Shown: positions 34,739 to 43,370 of the stretch, piece by piece
Numbering within the stretch: the first letter of the stretch is position 1
Layout of the letters: each line of letters opens with the position of its first letter
Source of the DNA: Chloroflexota bacterium
GTDB taxonomy: Bacteria > Chloroflexota > Anaerolineae > Anaerolineales > Villigracilaceae
Assembly: GCA_024224815.1 (NCBI GenBank)
Contig: JAAENC010000128.1
Location: 186,001-250,000 of the forward strand
Direction of reading: 5' to 3'
Length of the DNA: 64,000 nucleotides
The notes under the pieces: model-generated
Told to the model about the DNA's origin: nothing
The model's input: only the letters and a program-made list of their open reading frames with translations
The model's database searches: none
Made by a program: the position numbers and the translations under genes

Positions 34739-35707
34739 ATGGGCGATATTTCAATTTGGGTATGGATAATTGGCGGACTTGTAGTTGTTGGTGGAGTTGT
34801 CGCTTTAATTGTTGCGGGAAACCGTAAATCATCATCGTCAGATGATGATTTACTGGCTTCACGGCTTGTAGAATTTAGCGAACGTGGAGAAGTCGCATCT
34901 CTTGAAGAAATTGAGCTTTCCCAGCCTTTTTATGAACGTGTTATTGTTCCTGTTTTGCTGCGGGTAGGAGAAATATCAACACGTTTTACACCACAACACC
35001 TTATTGAAGCTACAGAACTTAAGATTGAATTGGCTGGAAATCCAATTCGTATGGCTGCTTCAACATTCTTGGCTTCTAGATTTGTAATAGCGGGTGCCTT
35101 AGGCGGTTTTCTTTTTATTATATTTTTAATTGCGCCTGCTTCATCTGTAGAAAAAGTCAATCCTTATATTGTCGTCCCAATTTTTACAGTGCTCGGATTT
35201 TTCTTTCCTCAGCTTTGGCTCCAGAGTAAAATCGATCGCCGCCAACAAGAGATTAAGAAGGCTATGCCAGATGCCCTTGATTTATTAACTATTTGTGTGG
35301 AAGCGGGTTTAGGTTTTGATGCCGCAATGGCAAAGGTGAGTGAAAAGTGGGATAACGAGCTATCCTTATCTTTTTCGCGAGCTATTAAAGAGGTCCAGCT
35401 TGGAAAATTGCGGCGAGATGCACTAAAAGATATGGCAGACCGAATTGGCTTAGCCGAAATGACGAGTTTTATTGCAGCGGTAATTCAGAGTGAGCAATTG
35501 GGTGTAAGTATGGCGAAAGTTTTGCGCATTCAATCAGAGCAAATGCGAATTAAACGTCGTCAAATGGCTGAAGAAGAGGCGCATAAAGCCCCGGTTAAAA
35601 TGATTGTTCCGATGGCCTTTTTAACCTTCCCGTCTATTTTTATTGTTCTCTTAGCCCCAGCTGTTTTTAGTATGATGGAGAGTTTCTTAGGATCAGGAAT
35701 AGGATAA
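34739..35707 (+). CDS. tadC: Tad inner-membrane platform protein TadC
   Basis: 322 residues with a second F domain: MPDALDLLTICVEAGLGFDA and IAAVIQSEQLGVSMAKVLRI. Four hydrophobic segments (5-26, two around 115-155, one at the C-terminus). It differs from TadB in the LLTICVEAGLGFDAAM motif typical of TadC. No TadE/TadF pseudopilins, TadD or prepilin peptidase follow here. Confidence 0.92.
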   Translation: MGDISIWVWIIGGLVVVGGVVALIVAGNRKSSSSDDDLLASRLVEFSERGEVASLEEIELSQPFYERVIVPVLLRVGEISTRFTPQHLIEATELKIELAGNPIRMAASTFLASRFVIAGALGGFLFIIFLIAPASSVEKVNPYIVVPIFTVLGFFFPQLWLQSKIDRRQQEIKKAMPDALDLLTICVEAGLGFDAAMAKVSEKWDNELSLSFSRAIKEVQLGKLRRDALKDMADRIGLAEMTSFIAAVIQSEQLGVSMAKVLRIQSEQMRIKRRQMAEEEAHKAPVKMIVPMAFLTFPSIFIVLLAPAVFSMMESFLGSGIG

Positions 35708-35712
35708 GTCTT

Positions 35713-36456
35713 TTGAAGTTAGATTTTCCGGTAGGATATTATCTTTATCGTTTATTTTGGGTGGGCATAGACCTTTTATACCCACCTCTTTGTGGGGGAT
35801 GTGAAAAAGTAGGAATTCGCTGGTGTGAAAATTGTAAAACATCTCTTTCTTTTGTGCCTAATCCAAAATGTGAGATTTGTGGTTTGCCACAAGAAAAAGA
35901 AGGTGTTTGCAATTCTTGTGAAAAAAACAGACCCGCTTATTCTGTTTTGAGATCTTGGGCAGTTTTTGAAGAAGGTCCGATTCGTGATGCTTTGCATGGA
36001 ATGAAATATAGACAGGATTTGGGTTTGGGGGATTCATTGCTCGCTGAAATGTTAGCGTATATTGAACAATTGAATTGGGATATCGATATTGTTGTCCCTG
36101 TACCCTTAGGGAGAAAACGTTTTAGAGAACGAGGGTATAATCAAGTTGGGCTAATCGCTCGTCCGCTGGCTCTTGCGAAAAAGTGGAAATATGCTCCTCG
36201 CTCCCTAAAAAGAGTGAAGGAAACAATCTCGCAGGTAGGGCTTGGGGCAGATGAGCGTGAGAAGAATGTGCGTAGTGCTTTTCTTGCTAATGAGAAGAAA
36301 GTTGCTGGGAAAAGAGTTTTGGTCATGGATGATGTGTCCACAACGGGAGCAACCCTAAACTCATGTGCGAAAGCGTTGGTCAAAGGTAATGCTGCTGAGG
36401 TTTACGCCCTCTCTCTTGCCAGAGCGTTACCGCATCATGGTCTTGAGACCGTTTGA
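35713..36456 (+). CDS. comF: ComF family protein (phosphoribosyltransferase-like)
   Basis: 247 residues. TTG start at 35713, 5 bp after the tadC stop. N-terminal zinc-ribbon with four CxxC-type pairs (CGGC, CENC, CEIC, CNSC) followed by a PRTase domain with VVPVPLGRKRFRERGYNQV and the PRPP loop VLVMDDVSTTGATL. ComF/ComFC helps DNA uptake during transformation and is often beside pilus or hpf genes. Close linkage to a Tad locus is suggestive of DNA uptake, but no comE genes are here. Confidence 0.9.
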   Translation: MKLDFPVGYYLYRLFWVGIDLLYPPLCGGCEKVGIRWCENCKTSLSFVPNPKCEICGLPQEKEGVCNSCEKNRPAYSVLRSWAVFEEGPIRDALHGMKYRQDLGLGDSLLAEMLAYIEQLNWDIDIVVPVPLGRKRFRERGYNQVGLIARPLALAKKWKYAPRSLKRVKETISQVGLGADEREKNVRSAFLANEKKVAGKRVLVMDDVSTTGATLNSCAKALVKGNAAEVYALSLARALPHHGLETV

Positions 36457-36478
36457 ATCTATTTTTGTAGGAGGTACG

Positions 36479-37042
36479 ATGACACACGAAGTGCAAGTTT
36501 TCGGAAAAAACATGGAAGTAACTGATAATATTCACGATTATGTTTCCGACAAAGCAGAGAATTTAGATCGTTATCTCAAAGAGATTGAAAATACGCGTGT
36601 AGACCTTTCGTATGTAAAATCTGCGCGCAGCGCAGCAGATAGGCAGGTTGCACAAATTACGGTGCGAGGTCCGCGTATTCTTCTGCGAACAGAAGAAAGA
36701 GCAGATGATATTTTAGCTGCATTTGATACCGCTTTAGGTAAAATGCAACGTCAGATTGAGCGTTTTAAGGGAAAACGAAAAAGAGGCAGAGGCGATGGAC
36801 GCTCTGCAGCTGAAGTTACTCCGGCTCCTTTGGAAGATGAATTTGACGAAGAAGAATTGGTAATTGCGCGACGCAAAAAATTTACTGTTTATCCAATGGT
36901 TGTAGAAGAAGCCCTAGAGCAAATGCAGCTTTTGGAACATGACAATTTTTTCATCTTTTATAATGGCGAGACAAATGCAATGAATGTCTTGTATAGACGA
37001 CGCGATGGGAGTTACGGCTTGATTGAGCCAGAAATCGCTTAA
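36479..37042 (+). CDS. hpf: Ribosome hibernation promoting factor, long form
   Basis: 187 residues from the ATG at 36479, which has an ideal GTAGGAGG upstream; a longer in-frame opening inside comF is not credible. N-terminal S30AE/YfiA domain (about 1-100, MTHEVQVFGKNMEVTDNIHD) binds the 30S decoding centre. The C-terminal dimerisation domain has VYPMVVEEALEQMQLLEHDN and FFIFYNGETNAMNVLYRR, so it is the long type that makes 100S ribosomes alone. comF-hpf adjacency is common in bacteria. Confidence 0.93.
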   Translation: MTHEVQVFGKNMEVTDNIHDYVSDKAENLDRYLKEIENTRVDLSYVKSARSAADRQVAQITVRGPRILLRTEERADDILAAFDTALGKMQRQIERFKGKRKRGRGDGRSAAEVTPAPLEDEFDEEELVIARRKKFTVYPMVVEEALEQMQLLEHDNFFIFYNGETNAMNVLYRRRDGSYGLIEPEIA

Positions 37043-37072
37043 TATTTTAGAAAGAAAATGATAAATAGTAGA

Positions 37073-37110
37073 AGAAGCTGCCCTAAGAAGTACTCAGGTC
37101 AGCTTCTTTC
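37073..37110 (+). terminator. Terminator after hpf
   Basis: AGAAGCTG-CCT and AGG-CAGCTTCT form a stem with single mismatches, followed by TTTCTCG. It lies between hpf and folE, ending 12 nt before the folE ATG. Confidence 0.6.
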
Positions 37111-37121
37111 TCGAATAAAAA

Positions 37122-37733
37122 ATGACACAAAAAAGAACTGAGAAAGAACGTAAATTTGATAGCAATGCGATAGAAGATGCCACCAAAAACCTTCTTCGTG
37201 CAATTGGCGAAGACCCAGAAAGAGAAGGGTTAACGCGCACTCCGCTTAGAATAGCAAATATGTATGAAGAGCTTTTCGCTGGCTATAATAGCGACCCCGA
37301 AAAAGTAGTTAACGGGGCTCTCTTTAGCGTCGAATATGACGAAATGGTCGTTGTTCGAGATATTGAGTTTTATAGCCTTTGCGAGCATCATATGCTCCCT
37401 TTTATGGGGCGCGCGCATATTGCTTATATCCCCAATGGCAAGGTTATTGGGCTTTCTAAAATTCCCCGTATTGTCGAAATTTTTGCTCGCCGCTTACAGG
37501 TGCAAGAGCGTATGACCAGGCAAATCGCTGATTTTATTCGTGATCTTCTTAAGCCTCAGGGGGTAGCTGTTGTGGTTGAGGGTCTGCATATGTGTATGAT
37601 GATGCGCGGCATCAAAAAACAAAATGCCCGCATGACCACCTCTGCTATGCACGGTGCCTTTAGAGCAAATCTTGCGACGCGGCAGGAGTTTTTAGATAAT
37701 ATTTCTCGCGGAGCATCTTCATTGCAGATATAA
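37122..37733 (+). CDS. folE: GTP cyclohydrolase I
   Basis: Converts GTP to 7,8-dihydroneopterin triphosphate, the first step of folate synthesis. 203 residues. Zinc ligands in [20 protein letters not shown] and in [19 protein letters not shown]; substrate-contact segment [21 protein letters not shown]-terminal region has [20 protein letters not shown]. Convergent with folB across a shared terminator. Confidence 0.96.
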   Translation: MTQKRTEKERKFDSNAIEDATKNLLRAIGEDPEREGLTRTPLRIANMYEELFAGYNSDPEKVVNGALFSVEYDEMVVVRDIEFYSLCEHHMLPFMGRAHIAYIPNGKVIGLSKIPRIVEIFARRLQVQERMTRQIADFIRDLLKPQGVAVVVEGLHMCMMMRGIKKQNARMTTSAMHGAFRANLATRQEFLDNISRGASSLQI

Positions 37734-37757
37734 AAGAAAAATCTTTTTTGGGATAAA

Positions 37758-37789
37758 AAACCGGCTCGCACGTGGATGTGAGCCGGTTT
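37758..37789. terminator. Bidirectional terminator between folE and folB
   Basis: AAACCGGCTC and GAGCCGGTTT form a 10-bp perfect stem with A-rich 5' and T-rich 3' flanks, serving both converging genes. Confidence 0.85.
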
Positions 37790-37793
37790 CCCT

Positions 37794-38141
37794 TTAAGAA
37801 CGTTTAATCTCGACCCCAACTTTTTCTACAAAATCCAAGGCATCAGGTTTTTCTACACGAACGCGCACTTTCTTTACCCCAACATTCTCCAGACAAATTT
37901 GAGCAATATCTTCGGCCAGAGCCTCTACAGTTAAGCGTTGAACACTTTCTGCATGTTTATTGACTTTTTGCGAAAGCGCATCATAATTGATGCAATCATC
38001 AAACAAATCGGATTTTGCAGCAGCGCGTGTATCGGTATAAAGCGTAATATTGATCAAAATATCTTGTGGCGTTACGCGTTCTTCGTCATAAACACCGATA
38101 ATGCCGTGTGCAAGTAGATTTGTGATTAGGATCTTATCCAT
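37794..38141 (-). CDS. folB: Dihydroneopterin aldolase
   Basis: Makes 6-hydroxymethyl-7,8-dihydropterin from dihydroneopterin in folate synthesis. 115 residues, normal. MDKILITNLLAHGIIGVYDEER carries the conserved substrate-binding Glu region; INYDALSQKV and LTVEALAEDIAQICL complete the tunnelling fold, and VRVEKPDALD carries the catalytic Lys. It overlaps the SAM hydrolase gene upstream by 8 nt, so the two are translationally coupled. The neighbouring folE supports the pathway. Confidence 0.93.
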   Translation of the reverse strand: MDKILITNLLAHGIIGVYDEERVTPQDILINITLYTDTRAAAKSDLFDDCINYDALSQKVNKHAESVQRLTVEALAEDIAQICLENVGVKKVRVRVEKPDALDFVEKVGVEIKRS

Positions 38142-38919
38142 TGAGAATTACCTCTACCAAATCGCCTGCTTGGGCACCTAACTCTTTCTCTGCGCTCCCA
38201 TTTGCGACAGCAATTTCGAGAAAACCTCCGCTATCTGCTAGCGCAATCAAGTCTCCGGCAGCGGATCGACCATAAGATTTTGTGAGTTTATTAATTTCAT
38301 GCCCTAAAACGCGAACTCTAACATTTCCTTTGAGATTTTCGGCTGGTAAATTTGTGCGGAGATTGCCGAAATGATCAATCAAGGTTATTTCTGCATTCCA
38401 GCCAGTAGCTGTTTTGGTGGGTTGCGGAAATATCAAGCGCACGGGGTCATTAATCGGTCTGCCTAATTCTTTAAGGTAGATACCTGCCGCTAGATGTGCG
38501 CCAACGGGGGCAAAAATGTCACGTCCGTGAAAGGTGCTGGTTATGTCGTGTAGCCAATAAGCGGCGTTTTGTAGCTCGACGATTTTTATCGGTATATCTT
38601 TTTCTTCGGCATCCTCTATCAGCAGCGTGAGCAAGCCGTTATCTGGAGCGACATAGAGTTGATTTCCAATTTCTGCCGCTATTGCTCGGCGTAGTGTGCC
38701 TACTCCAGGGTCCACAACTGCAACGTGGACAGTCCCGTTTCCAAAATAGGGTGCCACGCGTGAGAGGGCGAGAGCACCTTGCATCACGTTTTGGGGTTTT
38801 ATCTGGTGAGAAATATCGGCAATTTTTACGTCTGGGCAAATATCCCAGATAACGCCTTTCATCACGCCCACAAAGCCATCTTGTGTGCCAAAATCGGTTA
38901 GTAGCGTTAGTACGCTCAT
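38134..38919 (-). CDS. S-adenosyl-L-methionine hydrolase (adenosine-forming), DUF62 family
   Basis: Hydrolyses SAM to adenosine and methionine with a hydroxide nucleophile; relatives are the chlorinase and fluorinase. 261 residues. N-terminal LLTDFGTQDGFVGVMKG binds adenosine; VAVVDPGVGTLRRAIAAE and TFHGRDIFAPVGAHLA contribute the catalytic Asp-Arg-His. C-terminal barrel from about 165. A hydroxide rather than halide role is the family default (inference). Operon with folB. CAGGAG precedes the ATG. Confidence 0.9.
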   Translation of the reverse strand: MSVLTLLTDFGTQDGFVGVMKGVIWDICPDVKIADISHQIKPQNVMQGALALSRVAPYFGNGTVHVAVVDPGVGTLRRAIAAEIGNQLYVAPDNGLLTLLIEDAEEKDIPIKIVELQNAAYWLHDITSTFHGRDIFAPVGAHLAAGIYLKELGRPINDPVRLIFPQPTKTATGWNAEITLIDHFGNLRTNLPAENLKGNVRVRVLGHEINKLTKSYGRSAAGDLIALADSGGFLEIAVANGSAEKELGAQAGDLVEVILNG

Positions 38920-38995
38920 GTTTTTCTCCTGGTTGAAGTATACTCAGAGGATGGTAGCATAAAGAAAGTTGGCAGACAAGCCTTGGAGGAAAACG

Positions 38996-41900
38996 ATGTC
39001 CGAAGTTGAAAAATCACCGACAACACCCAAAGAGATCATTGCTGAAATTCAAAAAGGATTGCAACATGCTGAAGCTGGTGAGCGTTTAAAAAGCATCGAA
39101 AAGTTAAGCACGCTAAACTATAGCAGTGAAGGCGTTTTGCGCGAACTTGAAAGGCTCGCAGCCAAAGATCGTAGCAAAGCTGTGCGCGCGGCGGCCATTG
39201 CGGCATTAGATTTTCCCGTAAACAGACAGATTTTTAAGCGTTTATCAAAATTGCCGCAAATGACGCGAGATATTTTGGTCAATGAAATTCGACAATGGAG
39301 CAAAGAAGGTTTATTGCGAGAAGAAGTTGCCGCAACGCTTGAAAAACGCTATTCTTTTGATGTGAAGCCCGAGCCCGCTCCAGAGCCTGTGCTTGCTACC
39401 CTTCGAGAAACAGAATCTCGCCCCGAAGCAGTGAGCCTTTCAACGCCTGTCCCAGAGAAAATTTCTGCTCCCGAAGCATCCAAGCCAAAGCGAAGTTTGG
39501 CACAAGTTTTGTTTAGCGAATCGAGCATTAAGATCGCTTTATATTTAGGGGCGTTTTTTATCGTTGCTGCGGCACTAATTTTTGCTGCGACAATTGAAGC
39601 CTTACGTTTTCCAATTCTTTTATTTGTCACTATAGGCTTTCTAGTCGGTGCGCTGACTCTCAAAAAGAGATTGCCTCAACCCAGCTTTACACTTTTCATC
39701 ATCTTTTCGACGCTTTTGGCGGTAGATGCGGGCGTCCTTGCAGATATGCTTAATTTGGGTGGTAGTGCTACTAGCATATACTGGGCAATCGTCTTTTTCT
39801 TTATCACGACTGTCTGGGGATTTAGTACCTGGTTTTACAAATCTCGTTTTTTCAGCGTAATGGCCTTTGGCGCGTTGTTACTCAGCGCGATCAATTTTGC
39901 AAATATATTTGATACACACATTGCTCTAACTACATTGATGGTCACATTAGCTACTTGGGGAGCTTTGGTTGTCAGTAAACTCTTGAGAAAATGGAGAGAT
40001 AAGCATTTTGCGACCCCTCTTTTCTTTGTGGTTCAAGCTTCTTTATTGATAATACTTACCACTTCTTTCTTGCTTTCTATAGATGCAAACTGGCGTGATA
40101 TCTGGTGGCTTGCAGTTGGGATAACATGGCTTCTTGTTGCCGCAGCATTTGCTTTTAGTAATATCTTTTGGAAAGCAGATATTTTCCCTTATTTTTCTGT
40201 AGCTGCGCTAATTCCTTTCCCATGGCTAACGCTCAATGTTTTTGGAGAAGCTTCCAGTGCCCTGCAGGTATTTTTTGCATGGCTTTGGGGAGGTCTTTTT
40301 GTTGCCGCAAGTGTTGCGCTTTCTGACTTTATCAAATCAGAGAAATGGAAAGGATACAGGCTACCACTTCTTTTAGGGTCAGCAATTATTTTTGGAGGAG
40401 CCCTGACTTTGGCGTCTGTTCGTTCTTTTGATGTTGATGGCATCACGCCGCTCTTTTGGGTCTTTCTTGGCATCGCAATTGTCTATGGGTTATTTCATAT
40501 TTATAAACCGAAAGTTATCTTTTGGTCTGCGACATTACTCTCTGCTTTAGCTGCGTATTTTCTCTTTTTTGAGCTTCCCCTCATGGAGAATACGGATATT
40601 TTCTTAGGCTATAAGTTTTTTGGCGCAAGCCTTTTATTGCTCCTCCCGGATTCGTTAATGCCGCGTCGTAAAGTAAAGGGAAGCCCTTGGAGAATGCCTT
40701 TGCAAGCTCTGGGCGCCTTGATGGTTCTTTTCTTCACCTTTACAGTTTGGGGGTGGAATGAAAGTAATTTGCAAGCGGTAATTCTTTTTGCGTTGATGGC
40801 GTTGTTTTTCCTTTTTTATGCAACTCGACTACGCGTTTATTTGGCTTATAGTTCAACGATGTTTTTTGCATTATCAGCTTTCTTTATCGGAGAAATATAC
40901 GAAGCCAATCTATGGATGCCAATCCTCATGGCTTTAGCCGTGCTTTATTACGGCGTTGGTATTTCCCTGAAGAAAAAAGCAGAATGGTCAAAAGTCTTTT
41001 GCTTTGGCAGTCTTATTCTTGGTAGTTTTCTAATTTTATCGGGATTAGTAGATAATCTGGATGGGTTGGGCTGGTACGGCTTTGTTTTGGCTTCCCTTTT
41101 TCTTTTAGACAGAATACTTTTTCAGGCTGCTTTGGCAGAAATCGGTATTTATATTTCTCTGGGAATTGCCATATACACCTTATTAGGCGAGAGTAAGCTG
41201 GAGAATGCATTCTCTTATAGCCTTCTTATTATCGCCTTGCTTTGGCTTGTGTTGGATGCTCTTTTTGAACGTATTTTCAAGAATGAGCGTAATATTCAAT
41301 TACCGCTTCAACTAGCAGCTGCCTTTCTTATTTTATTTAACACGTTTGTGTTGCTAGCAGATCTAAACACAAAATATCTTCCTGCAACAATTTCTTTTAG
41401 CGTATACGCGCTCTTTTTCGTCGCCTACGCCATATACCGCAAAGAACCGCTTCTGGGATACCTTTCTACAGCCTATTTGCCATTAGCAATTCTTGCGTTT
41501 TTAGGACATCTGGATCAAGAGCGCTGGCTTTTTCCTTTGATCGTTATCGCTGTGCTTTATTACGGCATCAGCTTCTTTGTCAGGAAAAGTGAGCAAGCTA
41601 ATTGGCAGAAAATGCTGGAGTATAGTAGTCTGATTCTTGGCACGCTGGTGGCCTTTAGTGCGCCACTTGAAGATTCGGGGCTTGTGGCCAGTATTCCCGT
41701 TGCAATTACTGCGACCTTATACGCCATCCACGCTTTTCGGAAGAAAAATATTTGGCTCGGCTTCCCTGCCAATGCCTTTTATCTGATGGCCTATTTTATG
41801 ATCTTGCTTAATTTTGAAGTTGATCAGCCACAATTTTTTACAGTTGTCGCCGCCGCATTGGGCATGTTGATGCATTATCTCCTTGTGCGCAGTGGCAGCA

Positions 41901-42250
41901 AAACAGCAGCTTTTATTACAGGAATGCTCTCGCAACTTGTTTTGCTCAGTACGACTTATTTTCAATTGGTCTCTGAAGAGCAATTCATCTATTTCATTGT
42001 ACTTTTCTTTCAAGCAATTGCTGTTCTGATTTATGGGATCATCATCCGCTCAAAGAGCTTGGTCATTACTCCGATCATTTTCCTGGTCCTCAGCGTCATT
42101 ACCGTGACCTTCGGCTTGCTCGATGGATGGCCGACCATTTTCCTGATCGGATGCACCGGCGTCTTCCTGATCGCCTTCGGGATTGGCGCACTGCTCCTCC
42201 GCGAAAAAGTTGCCGACCTTCGAGAAAGACTTGATGACTGGAATGCGTAA
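38996..42250 (+). CDS. Giant polytopic membrane protein with HEAT-like N-terminus, unknown function
   Basis: 1084 residues from the ATG at 38996, preceded by TTGGAGG. Residues 1-120 are cytosolic helices with a HEAT-like pattern (LNYSSEGVLRELERLAAKDR, AVRAAAIAALDF). A Pro/Glu-rich linker (about 125-170) follows, then roughly 28-30 hydrophobic segments to the C-terminus. Inside, similar units recur: LYYGVGISLKKK, LYYGISFFVRKS and IYGIIIRSKS suggest internal duplication. It resembles DUF2157/DUF2339-type proteins in layout, but I do not recognise a family. Single gene, own promoter (TATACT near 38939), followed by a terminator. Confidence 0.75.
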   Translation: MSEVEKSPTTPKEIIAEIQKGLQHAEAGERLKSIEKLSTLNYSSEGVLRELERLAAKDRSKAVRAAAIAALDFPVNRQIFKRLSKLPQMTRDILVNEIRQWSKEGLLREEVAATLEKRYSFDVKPEPAPEPVLATLRETESRPEAVSLSTPVPEKISAPEASKPKRSLAQVLFSESSIKIALYLGAFFIVAAALIFAATIEALRFPILLFVTIGFLVGALTLKKRLPQPSFTLFIIFSTLLAVDAGVLADMLNLGGSATSIYWAIVFFFITTVWGFSTWFYKSRFFSVMAFGALLLSAINFANIFDTHIALTTLMVTLATWGALVVSKLLRKWRDKHFATPLFFVVQASLLIILTTSFLLSIDANWRDIWWLAVGITWLLVAAAFAFSNIFWKADIFPYFSVAALIPFPWLTLNVFGEASSALQVFFAWLWGGLFVAASVALSDFIKSEKWKGYRLPLLLGSAIIFGGALTLASVRSFDVDGITPLFWVFLGIAIVYGLFHIYKPKVIFWSATLLSALAAYFLFFELPLMENTDIFLGYKFFGASLLLLLPDSLMPRRKVKGSPWRMPLQALGALMVLFFTFTVWGWNESNLQAVILFALMALFFLFYATRLRVYLAYSSTMFFALSAFFIGEIYEANLWMPILMALAVLYYGVGISLKKKAEWSKVFCFGSLILGSFLILSGLVDNLDGLGWYGFVLASLFLLDRILFQAALAEIGIYISLGIAIYTLLGESKLENAFSYSLLIIALLWLVLDALFERIFKNERNIQLPLQLAAAFLILFNTFVLLADLNTKYLPATISFSVYALFFVAYAIYRKEPLLGYLSTAYLPLAILAFLGHLDQERWLFPLIVIAVLYYGISFFVRKSEQANWQKMLEYSSLILGTLVAFSAPLEDSGLVASIPVAITATLYAIHAFRKKNIWLGFPANAFYLMAYFMILLNFEVDQPQFFTVVAAALGMLMHYLLVRSGSKTAAFITGMLSQLVLLSTTYFQLVSEEQFIYFIVLFFQAIAVLIYGIIIRSKSLVITPIIFLVLSVITVTFGLLDGWPTIFLIGCTGVFLIAFGIGALLLREKVADLRERLDDWNA

Positions 42251-42261
42251 ATAACGCTCAA

Positions 42262-42302
42262 AAGCCTTTCGAAGTTTTAAGACTTCGGAAGGCTCTTTTT
42301 TT
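42262..42302 (+). terminator. Terminator after the giant membrane protein
   Basis: AGCCTTTCGAAGT and ACTTCGGAAGGCT pair with one mismatch and run into CTTTTTTT, 12 nt after the stop. Confidence 0.85.
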
Positions 42303-42303
42303 G

Positions 42304-42403
42304 TGTAAGGGCGGCCCTTTTTGCTCGCAAAGTGAATTTCTGTTTTAGCAAACTGATAATTCTTAGGGTCTGTAAGATCACAATCCAAGCGGGTCGCCCC
42401 TAC
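42304..42403. repeat. Palindromic intergenic repeat (GTAGGGGCG family, copy 3)
   Basis: Bounded by GTAAGGGCGG and GTCGCCCCTAC, about 100 bp apart. Matches the ends of 750-775 and 1660-1705, here with an unrelated AT-rich centre. Confidence 0.55.
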
Positions 42404-42413
42404 GGCTTCTTTA

Positions 42414-42512
42414 AGACCTGTCAGGTTTCATTAAGATGACTATAAAAAGCAAGGGTTGTGTCTCTTCGAGCAAGCCTTATCCCAAAGAAGTCTTATAAAA
42501 CCTGACAGGTCT
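42414..42512. repeat. Element with 15-bp perfect terminal inverted repeats
   Basis: AGACCTGTCAGGTTT (42414-42428) and AAACCTGACAGGTCT (42498-42512) are exact inverted complements, 69 bp apart. Each arm is itself a near-palindrome (ACCTG/CAGGT). No coding capacity; MITE-like. It ends 3 bp before the sirtuin stop codon. Confidence 0.7.
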
Positions 42513-42515
42513 CCG

Positions 42516-43307
42516 TTAACCCCAAACTTTCTCTACCAAATCTGGCAAAATCTCCCCCGCCTTCCCGTGCAGCGCAAAATCGATCTGTGAAGTGAGCGGT
42601 GTTGGGTCAAGGTTTATTTCGACAACAATTGCCCCGCGCTGACGGGCTGTATACGCCAAAGAAGCCGCCGGTTGCACCAAAGCCGATGTGCCGATAGAAA
42701 AGAAGGCTTGGCATTCGAGTGTGGCTTTATGAGCTGCATTGATCACATCTAGCGAAAGAGATTCGCCAAACCAAACTACGTCGGGGCGGAGATAGGCATT
42801 GCATTTTGGGCAGCGGGGCACATCTTCGCCCCCACCCCCACCTAACCTTCCCCGCTTGCGGGGGAGGGACTGTTCTCCCCCCGTGAAACGGGGGGAGCTA
42901 GAGGGGGGCACACCACAACCATCAAAGCATTTTACGCGCTGAATATTGCCGTGTAGTTCCAGTACGTTTTTACTGCCAGCCTGAATATGATAGCCATCCA
43001 CATTTTGGGTGATGAGGGTAAACTCATCCAGATGCTGCTCCATTTCGACGAGGGCAAAATGCGCGGGGTTGGGGGAGGCCTCAGCAGCTTTATTTCGCCG
43101 CATTGCGTACCAGTCCCAGACAAGTTTGGGGTCACGAGCGAAGGCTTCCGGTGTGGCTAAATCCTCCGGGCGATATTTTGCCCAGTGCCCATCTTGGGCA
43201 TCCCTAAAAGTCTTTAATCCGGATTCAGCAGAGATCCCTGCGCCTGTTAATACAGCGATCCGCTCTGTTTTTTTCAAAAAGGCAATTAATTCTTCTGGTA
43301 TTTTCAT
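42516..43307 (-). CDS. Sir2-family NAD-dependent protein deacylase with a repeat-derived insertion
   Basis: Removes acyl groups from protein lysines using NAD. 263 residues. NAD site: VLTGAGISAESGLKTFRD; TQNVDGYH; catalytic His in LELHGN; LRPDVVWFGE; FFSIGTSALVQPAA. Zinc site: KCFDGC and PRCPKC. Odd: about 30 residues between the two cysteine pairs (starting VPPSSSPRFTGGEQ, ending LGGGGGED) are encoded by a GC-rich palindromic repeat at 42828-42907, in frame and with no stop. The usual loop there is shorter and unlike this. Activity may be kept, since the loop is peripheral. Divergent from feoA. Confidence 0.88.
   Translation of the reverse strand: MKIPEELIAFLKKTERIAVLTGAGISAESGLKTFRDAQDGHWAKYRPEDLATPEAFARDPKLVWDWYAMRRNKAAEASPNPAHFALVEMEQHLDEFTLITQNVDGYHIQAGSKNVLELHGNIQRVKCFDGCGVPPSSSPRFTGGEQSLPRKRGRLGGGGGEDVPRCPKCNAYLRPDVVWFGESLSLDVINAAHKATLECQAFFSIGTSALVQPAASLAYTARQRGAIVVEINLDPTPLTSQIDFALHGKAGEILPDLVEKVWG
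42828..42907. repeat. Palindromic repeat inside the sirtuin gene
   Basis: Two hairpins in tandem: CCCCGCTTGCGGGG at 42850-42863 and CTCCCCCCGTGAAACGGGGGGAG at 42875-42897. Base composition is far richer in G and C than the gene around it. The layout is that of dispersed intergenic palindromes, yet it lies in frame in coding sequence. Confidence 0.7.
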
Positions 43308-43340
43308 CTTTTTTCCTCTCTTTCCCTTTATACTTGCAGG

Positions 43341-43370
43341 GATAATTTTACCCTATGGGTGACAATTATC
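43341..43370. promoter_or_regulatory. Dyad upstream of feoA (iron-regulator site candidate)
   Basis: GATAATTTTACCC and GGGTGACAATTATC are inverted complements apart from a one-base gap, around TAT. It lies in the divergent region between the sirtuin gene and feoA, 60 nt before the feoA ATG. An Fur- or DtxR-type regulator is plausible from the context; the protein is not identified. Confidence 0.5.

Noticed and set aside
42251..42515. CRISPR array
   Set aside because: The repeats are inverted, unequal and of different families; no regular spacing and no cas genes in the window.
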